The notes under the pieces are model-generated. The model made no database searches. It saw only the letters and a program-made list of their open reading frames with translations, and was not told the origin of the DNA. Below are positions 60,149-64,000 of a DNA stretch of 64,000 nt, one piece after another. Both the position numbers and the translations under genes were made by a program. Every line of letters begins with the position of its first letter. The stretch's first letter is position 1. Source of the DNA: Caldalkalibacillus salinus (GTDB lineage: Bacteria > Bacillota > Bacilli > Caldalkalibacillales > JCM-10596); NCBI RefSeq assembly GCF_016745835.1, contig NZ_JAERVL010000004.1:248001-312000 (forward strand). The letters run 5' to 3'.

Positions 60149-61126
60149 ATGAGTAAGAACAATCATATCGAACACATTTTTCAGATCTTCGATTCGAGCT
60201 GTACATATATCTCTGAACAGTTTAATAAAAATTATTTAGAGGCTTTGATTGATACTGGAGAGCAGCTATTTCAGGGAGAAATGGTGCTTGAAACCACCGA
60301 TATCCAAAGAAAACGCCTAGAAAAGATATATAGGGAGTTTCAAGAAGATCAATATACACAAGAAGATGTCAGACGAGCTTTTCAACTTGCCACTTTAAAG
60401 GGGTTGAAGGAGCATACAGTACCAGGAACGGGTGTGACACCAGACGCTGTGGTCATGTTTATGGGTTACTTGGCCAAGCAGTTGTCTCCTCACCCTTCCT
60501 CTGTTCTAGACTTAGCAGTAGGTTCGGGTAACTTATTGACGGGCATATTGAATCAGTATGAGGAAGAGATTCAAGCCGTAGCAACTGAGGTTGACTCCAC
60601 GTTGGTAAGGCTCGCCTACGTCAATGCCAACTTGCAACAACACGCCATGGATATATTTCATCAAGATGGATTAAAACCTCTATATACGTCGGCTTCAGCT
60701 CTGACTGTCTGTGATTTGCCTGTGGGCCTATATCCTAACAAGAAGGTCGCTAAGGACTATGAATTGTATGATGAGCAAGATTTGTATACCCACCACCTGT
60801 TAATCGAACAATCGTTACGGCTAACACAACCGGATGGGTATCTTATGTTTTTAATCCCCAATGCAATATTCTCTGAGCCAGGTGCTCAAAAGCTGAGATC
60901 ATTCATTATGGGGCAATCGCATATACAAGCTTTATTACAATTACCAGAAGATATGTTCCAAAAAGGTAGTATTCATAAAAGCATCTTTATTTTGCAGAAA
61001 AAAGGAGAAAATAGTACTAAACCTAAGGAAACGTTGTTAGCTCAACTCCCTTCTTTTTCAGATGCTCAAAAGTTTTCGGCAACACTAACGAAGATTAACA
61101 ATTGGATCAAAACAGAAAAAGTTTAA
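60149..61126 (+). CDS. ytxK: YtxK-like class I SAM methyltransferase
   Basis: The 325-residue product resembles adenine-N6 DNA methylase folds. The SAM site is SSVLDLAVGSGNLLTGILNQ near residue 118. The catalytic motif IV normally reads (N/D)PP(Y/F); here it appears as CDLPVGLYPNKKVAKDY near residue 190. The Leu/Pro-Val changes suggest altered specificity. In B. subtilis ytxK lies directly before ackA, as here. No restriction endonuclease partner exists. ATG 60149 is used; the upstream ATG 60110 lies before the gggagag site. Confidence 0.85.
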   Translation: MSKNNHIEHIFQIFDSSCTYISEQFNKNYLEALIDTGEQLFQGEMVLETTDIQRKRLEKIYREFQEDQYTQEDVRRAFQLATLKGLKEHTVPGTGVTPDAVVMFMGYLAKQLSPHPSSVLDLAVGSGNLLTGILNQYEEEIQAVATEVDSTLVRLAYVNANLQQHAMDIFHQDGLKPLYTSASALTVCDLPVGLYPNKKVAKDYELYDEQDLYTHHLLIEQSLRLTQPDGYLMFLIPNAIFSEPGAQKLRSFIMGQSHIQALLQLPEDMFQKGSIHKSIFILQKKGENSTKPKETLLAQLPSFSDAQKFSATLTKINNWIKTEKV

Positions 61127-61147
61127 GACAGAAAAAAGGTGGAAGTT

Positions 61148-62365
61148 ATGGGAAAAATATTAGTCATCAATAGCGGAAGTTCATCTTTGAAATTCCAACT
61201 ACTACAAATGCCTGATGAATCCGTCATGACGAAAGGTTTGATCGAACGTATCGGACTGAAGGATTCGATCTTCACCATCGAGGTTAATGAAGAAGAACGT
61301 GAAACAGTACAGGATATCCCTGACCACGCACAAGCCGTTCAGCTTCTTATTCAACAATTAACGGGGACGGGTGTCATTCAGGATTTAAGTGAGATTACAG
61401 GCTTAGGTCACCGCGTTGTACACGGTGGTGAAAAGTTCAGTGATGCCGTCCTTATTACAGATAATGTACTAAATGATATAGAGGAATGTAGTGACCTCGC
61501 ACCGTTGCATAACCCTGCAAACCTTGCTGGAATTACAGCATTCAAGAAAATCTTACCGGATGTACCAGCTGTAGCGGTGTTCGATACTGCGTTTCATCAA
61601 ACCATGCCACAGTCCTCTTATCTTTATAGCTTGCCATATGAGTACTATGAAAAATATGGTATCCGTAAATACGGATTCCACGGAAGTTCTCATAAGTACG
61701 TTACACAGCGCGCAGCTGAGCTGATGCACGAACCTATTGAAAATCTACGCTTAATCAGCTGTCATATTGGAAATGGCGTGAGTATTGCAGCCGTTGAAGA
61801 AGGTAAATCCATCGATACTTCTATGGGCTTTACCCCATTAGCTGGTGTCGCTATGGGAACTCGTTCAGGTAATATTGATCCTGCCCTCATTCCTTACATT
61901 ATGGATAAAACAGGCATGAGTGCTGACGAAGTTGTGTTCAATGTCTTAAACAAGCAAAGTGGGATGCTCGGTATATCAGGGATCTCAAGTGATTTAAGAG
62001 ATATTGAGGGAGCCGCAGAAGAAGGCAGTGAACGTGCCGAGACAGCGCTAGAAATATTCGCAGGCCGTATCCATAAATATATAGGGAGCTACGCTGCACG
62101 TATGTACGGTGTGGATGCGATTATTTTCACAGCTGGTGTAGGGGAGAATAGTACACTCATCCGCGAGAGAGTGCTACGTGGACTTGAATTTATGGGCATT
62201 TACTGGGATCCAAAACTGAACAAGGTAAGAGGGAAAGAAGCTTACATCAGTTACCCGCATTCCCCAGTAAAAGTGATGGTCATCCCAACCAATGAAGAAG
62301 TGATGATTGCCCGTGATACAACGCGAATTATTGCAGAACAACAAGGAGTGAACATAAATGAGTAA
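61148..62365 (+). CDS. ackA: Acetate kinase
   Basis: The 405-residue product begins [18 protein letters not shown] and has [15 protein letters not shown] near residue 88, [13 protein letters not shown] near residue 145 and [17 protein letters not shown]. It interconverts acetate plus ATP and acetyl phosphate plus ADP. Length and motifs fit the family. The next gene overlaps it by 8 bases and encodes the matching acyltransferase. ATG 61148 follows aaaaggtgg; the GTG at 61139 overlaps the site. Confidence 0.95.
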   Translation: MGKILVINSGSSSLKFQLLQMPDESVMTKGLIERIGLKDSIFTIEVNEEERETVQDIPDHAQAVQLLIQQLTGTGVIQDLSEITGLGHRVVHGGEKFSDAVLITDNVLNDIEECSDLAPLHNPANLAGITAFKKILPDVPAVAVFDTAFHQTMPQSSYLYSLPYEYYEKYGIRKYGFHGSSHKYVTQRAAELMHEPIENLRLISCHIGNGVSIAAVEEGKSIDTSMGFTPLAGVAMGTRSGNIDPALIPYIMDKTGMSADEVVFNVLNKQSGMLGISGISSDLRDIEGAAEEGSERAETALEIFAGRIHKYIGSYAARMYGVDAIIFTAGVGENSTLIRERVLRGLEFMGIYWDPKLNKVRGKEAYISYPHSPVKVMVIPTNEEVMIARDTTRIIAEQQGVNINE

Positions 62366-62933
62366 ACAAATTCCAGTTGGTATTTCTAATCGTCATATTC
62401 ACTTATCCCCAGATCATTTGAAACAGCTATTTGGTGAAGTTCACGAACTTACGGAACTTAAGCCGCTTTCTCAACCAGGTCAATTCGCAGCTGCCGAGAG
62501 CGTGACAATCGTAGGCCCTAAGGGTGAAATACAAAAAGTGCGTGTTTTAGGACCTGTCAGACGTGAAACACAAATTGAGATTTCACGTACAGACGCTTTC
62601 AAATTAGGTATTAATCCCCCCGTACGTGATTCAGGTGATACTGAAGGTACGCCGGGCTTGAGGGTTGTTGGGCCACAAGGTGAGGTTGAACTAGACAAAG
62701 GCGTCATTATTGCCGCGCGTCATATTCATTTTCATACGTCTGATGCAGAAAGCTTTGGCGTCCAGAATGGAGATAAAGTTAAAATTAAAACGCAAGGGGA
62801 GCGTGCCGTCATTTTTGATCATGTACTCTGTCGTGTCCACGACAATTATGCCTTAGACTGCCACCTAGATACAGATGAAGGTAACGCAGCAGGGTTAAAA
62901 ACGGGCGACACCGTTGAGCTCATAAAAGATTAA
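62358..62933 (+). CDS. pduL: PduL-type phosphate acyltransferase
   Basis: The 191-residue product has the PduL motifs [19 protein letters not shown] near residue 7, [10 protein letters not shown] and [20 protein letters not shown], then [20 protein letters not shown] with the metal-binding His residues. It exchanges phosphate and CoA on acetyl or propanoyl groups. Together with AckA it forms acetyl-CoA to acetate flux with ATP gain. It lacks an encapsulation peptide before RHIHLS, so it is likely cytosolic rather than compartment-borne. Its start overlaps ackA by 8 bases. Confidence 0.9.
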   Translation: MSKQIPVGISNRHIHLSPDHLKQLFGEVHELTELKPLSQPGQFAAAESVTIVGPKGEIQKVRVLGPVRRETQIEISRTDAFKLGINPPVRDSGDTEGTPGLRVVGPQGEVELDKGVIIAARHIHFHTSDAESFGVQNGDKVKIKTQGERAVIFDHVLCRVHDNYALDCHLDTDEGNAAGLKTGDTVELIKD

Positions 62934-62943
62934 GTAACCATAG

Positions 62944-62975
62944 AAGGCTTTGCCTACGGGCAAGGCCTTTTTTTG
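62944..62975 (+). terminator. Terminator after ackA-pduL
   Basis: aaggctttgcc and ggcaaggcctt pair over 11 bases with one G-U and a 4-base loop, followed by seven Ts. Confidence 0.93.
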
Positions 62976-63006
62976 TATCTGGTCTTCCTGTACGGCTGAA
63001 ATTGGG

Positions 63007-63035
63007 TTCAAACCCTTGTACGGGTATGGTATAAT
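63007..63035 (+). promoter_or_regulatory. Sigma-A promoter of the EcsC-like gene
   Basis: TTCAAA (63007-63012), a 17-base spacer and TATAAT (63030-63035) with an extended TGG form a good promoter. Confidence 0.7.
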
Positions 63036-63071
63036 TTAGCACAATGAGATTCCTCATAGGAGGTGTTTGTA

Positions 63072-63896
63072 GTGAAAAACGATTTACTACAGTTACTTGA
63101 TCAACAGGATGTACAATGGACGAAAAGCATTGAAGAAGCAGACCAGCGTTTCTCAGAGTGGATGCAGAAGCTACCTGATGAATATAAAGTGATGGCTGTA
63201 GAAGTATTGGATCAGCTCGTACTGATGCTATCGCAGTTCTGTCATAAACACCATCGCTTAGTGGAAACGGAAAAAAAGATACTGCTTGAGGCCCGCCTGT
63301 ATGACGAGGAGATGACACAGATCGAAGAGTTAAGACGATTAAAACTGTCACAAAGACAATACATAGAAGAAAAAATGAAATCACGTTACGTGCTCTACTC
63401 ACTTGTAGAAGGTGGCGTAGCGGGGACAGGTAATCCCGTTGGCCTGGCATTAGATTTACCAGCGTTGTTGACCATTAATCTGAAAATGATCCAAGCTGTA
63501 GCTAATGCGTACGGATATTCTCTGACTTCCCCACCTGAACAGGTGCTCGCGCTTAAAGTTTTACATGCTGGAACATTGTCTAAAGCATATCATGAAGATG
63601 CTTGGGAGTGGATGGTCTCTGAATATCATAAAGGAGAAGAATACCCCCTGTATGTCACCGAACACGAAACGGTCATACAGTCGGAATGGCTAGAGACAAT
63701 TGCCAAACAATGGATTAAGGCCATGAGTCTATATAGCCTGAAAAAAGCGTCTAAGAAAGGGGTTTCTGTCGTTGGCGTCTTAGTGGGTGCCACGCTTAAC
63801 GCTCAGTTTTCCAAGCAAGTCGGCGAATTTGCATCGCGTTTTTATCAATATCGTGTGGAACAAGAGAGTCAATCAGAAGGAGCACTATCTGAATGA
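63072..63896 (+). CDS. EcsC-family protein
   Basis: The 274-residue product begins with GTG 63072 behind taggaggtg. It has a helical, acidic N-terminal half and the EcsC-type segment GVAGTGNPVGLALDLPALLT near residue 118, then LKVLHAGTLSKAYHEDAWEW and a later KKGVSVVGVLVGATLNAQFS helix. EcsC proteins are membrane-associated proteins of unknown biochemical role. The start could also be GTG 63063, but that overlaps the RBS. The stop overlaps the moaB start in ATGA, which suggests coupling. Confidence 0.8.
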   Translation: MKNDLLQLLDQQDVQWTKSIEEADQRFSEWMQKLPDEYKVMAVEVLDQLVLMLSQFCHKHHRLVETEKKILLEARLYDEEMTQIEELRRLKLSQRQYIEEKMKSRYVLYSLVEGGVAGTGNPVGLALDLPALLTINLKMIQAVANAYGYSLTSPPEQVLALKVLHAGTLSKAYHEDAWEWMVSEYHKGEEYPLYVTEHETVIQSEWLETIAKQWIKAMSLYSLKKASKKGVSVVGVLVGATLNAQFSKQVGEFASRFYQYRVEQESQSEGALSE

Positions 63897-64000
63897 GTAT
63901 GAGTACAGACCAACACAAAGCGGAAGCGCCGCAGCGGGTCGGTTGTATGGTAATCACCGTGTCCGACACGAGGACTGAGGAAACGGATAAAAGTGGCAAG
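63893..64000 (+). CDS. moaB: MoaB/MogA-type molybdenum cofactor protein, 5' part only
   Basis: An open frame from ATG 63893 runs to the window end, giving 36 residues. The wording CMVITVSDTRTEETDKSG is the conserved start of the MoaB/MogA fold. This protein activates molybdopterin in molybdenum cofactor synthesis. The C-terminus is outside the window. Confidence 0.85.
   Translation, partial: MSMSTDQHKAEAPQRVGCMVITVSDTRTEETDKSGK

Noticed and set aside
62920-63450. 176-residue open frame antisense to the EcsC-like gene
   Set aside because: It overlaps a well supported gene with a good promoter and binding site, and has no recognisable motif.
1-64000. CRISPR arrays, transposons or tRNA genes
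   Set aside because: No regularly spaced repeats, transposase motifs, terminal repeats or tRNA cloverleaf sequences were noticed on reading; a dedicated scan was not possible.

Overview
The window looks like chromosomal DNA of an endospore-forming Bacillota, most likely an alkaliphilic or halotolerant member of the Bacillaceae. Evidence: an alpha/beta-type small acid-soluble spore protein, a GerW/YtfJ sporulation protein, RefZ, YheC/D-type and CotSA-like spore-surface genes. A right-hand gene order (cysteine desulfurase, thiI, SASP, sppA, yteJ, ytfI, ytfJ, ytxK, ackA) and a left-hand order (refZ, hisJ, ezrA) match the Bacillus subtilis ezrA-ackA region. The genus cannot be named from the sequence alone. 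I saw no tRNA, rRNA, CRISPR array, transposase or intact prophage.

Region by region. (1) 1-3.5 kb: the end of a small membrane protein gene, rpsD with a structured S4-type leader, and a secreted SLH/YcdB-domain protein. (2) 3.7-7.8 kb: an AtuA-like pair (enzyme plus separate ferredoxin-fold subunit) behind a promoter with an overlapping palindrome, a YrrT-like methyltransferase, refZ, and hisJ converging on refZ. (3) 8.0-12.8 kb: an unusual EzrA whose N-terminus is an exported TPM domain, followed after a strong terminator by a two-gene MotA/TolQ-like plus MotB/OmpA-like motor whose long helical tail recalls ZorA/ZorB. (4) 12.9-17.0 kb: a LysM/SleB-like hydrolase, a RocB-type M20 peptidase and a two-domain glucosaminidase-amidase. 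(5) 17.3-37.0 kb: a large surface-glycan island with seven glycosyltransferase genes, a UDP-L-FucNAc-type three-gene cassette, a LegB-like/nucleotidyltransferase/reductase operon, three sulfotransferases and an APS kinase that could supply PAPS, an AprX-like protease and a YheC/D-family ATP-grasp gene. This suggests a sulfated spore-surface or envelope glycan. (6) 37.0-43.7 kb: a zinc operon (znuABC, zur, UPF0718 and UPF0703 genes) behind a promoter flanked by two Zur-box-like elements. (7) 43.9-49.3 kb: an AblB-like acetyltransferase without AblA, a frameshifted membrane protein gene, a methyltransferase, a TetR/small-exporter pair around a palindrome, a nucleotidase-like gene and a DUF4190 protein. 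(8) 49.5-64 kb: the conserved block from cysteine desulfurase and thiI to ackA, here paired with a PduL-type phosphotransacylase, then an EcsC-like gene and the start of moaB.

The two most promising systems are the TPM-EzrA/ZorAB-like locus, possibly an ion-driven peptidoglycan-binding machine linked to the divisome, and the sulfation-equipped glycan island. Functions are inferred from recognised motifs and gene context; no database search was run.
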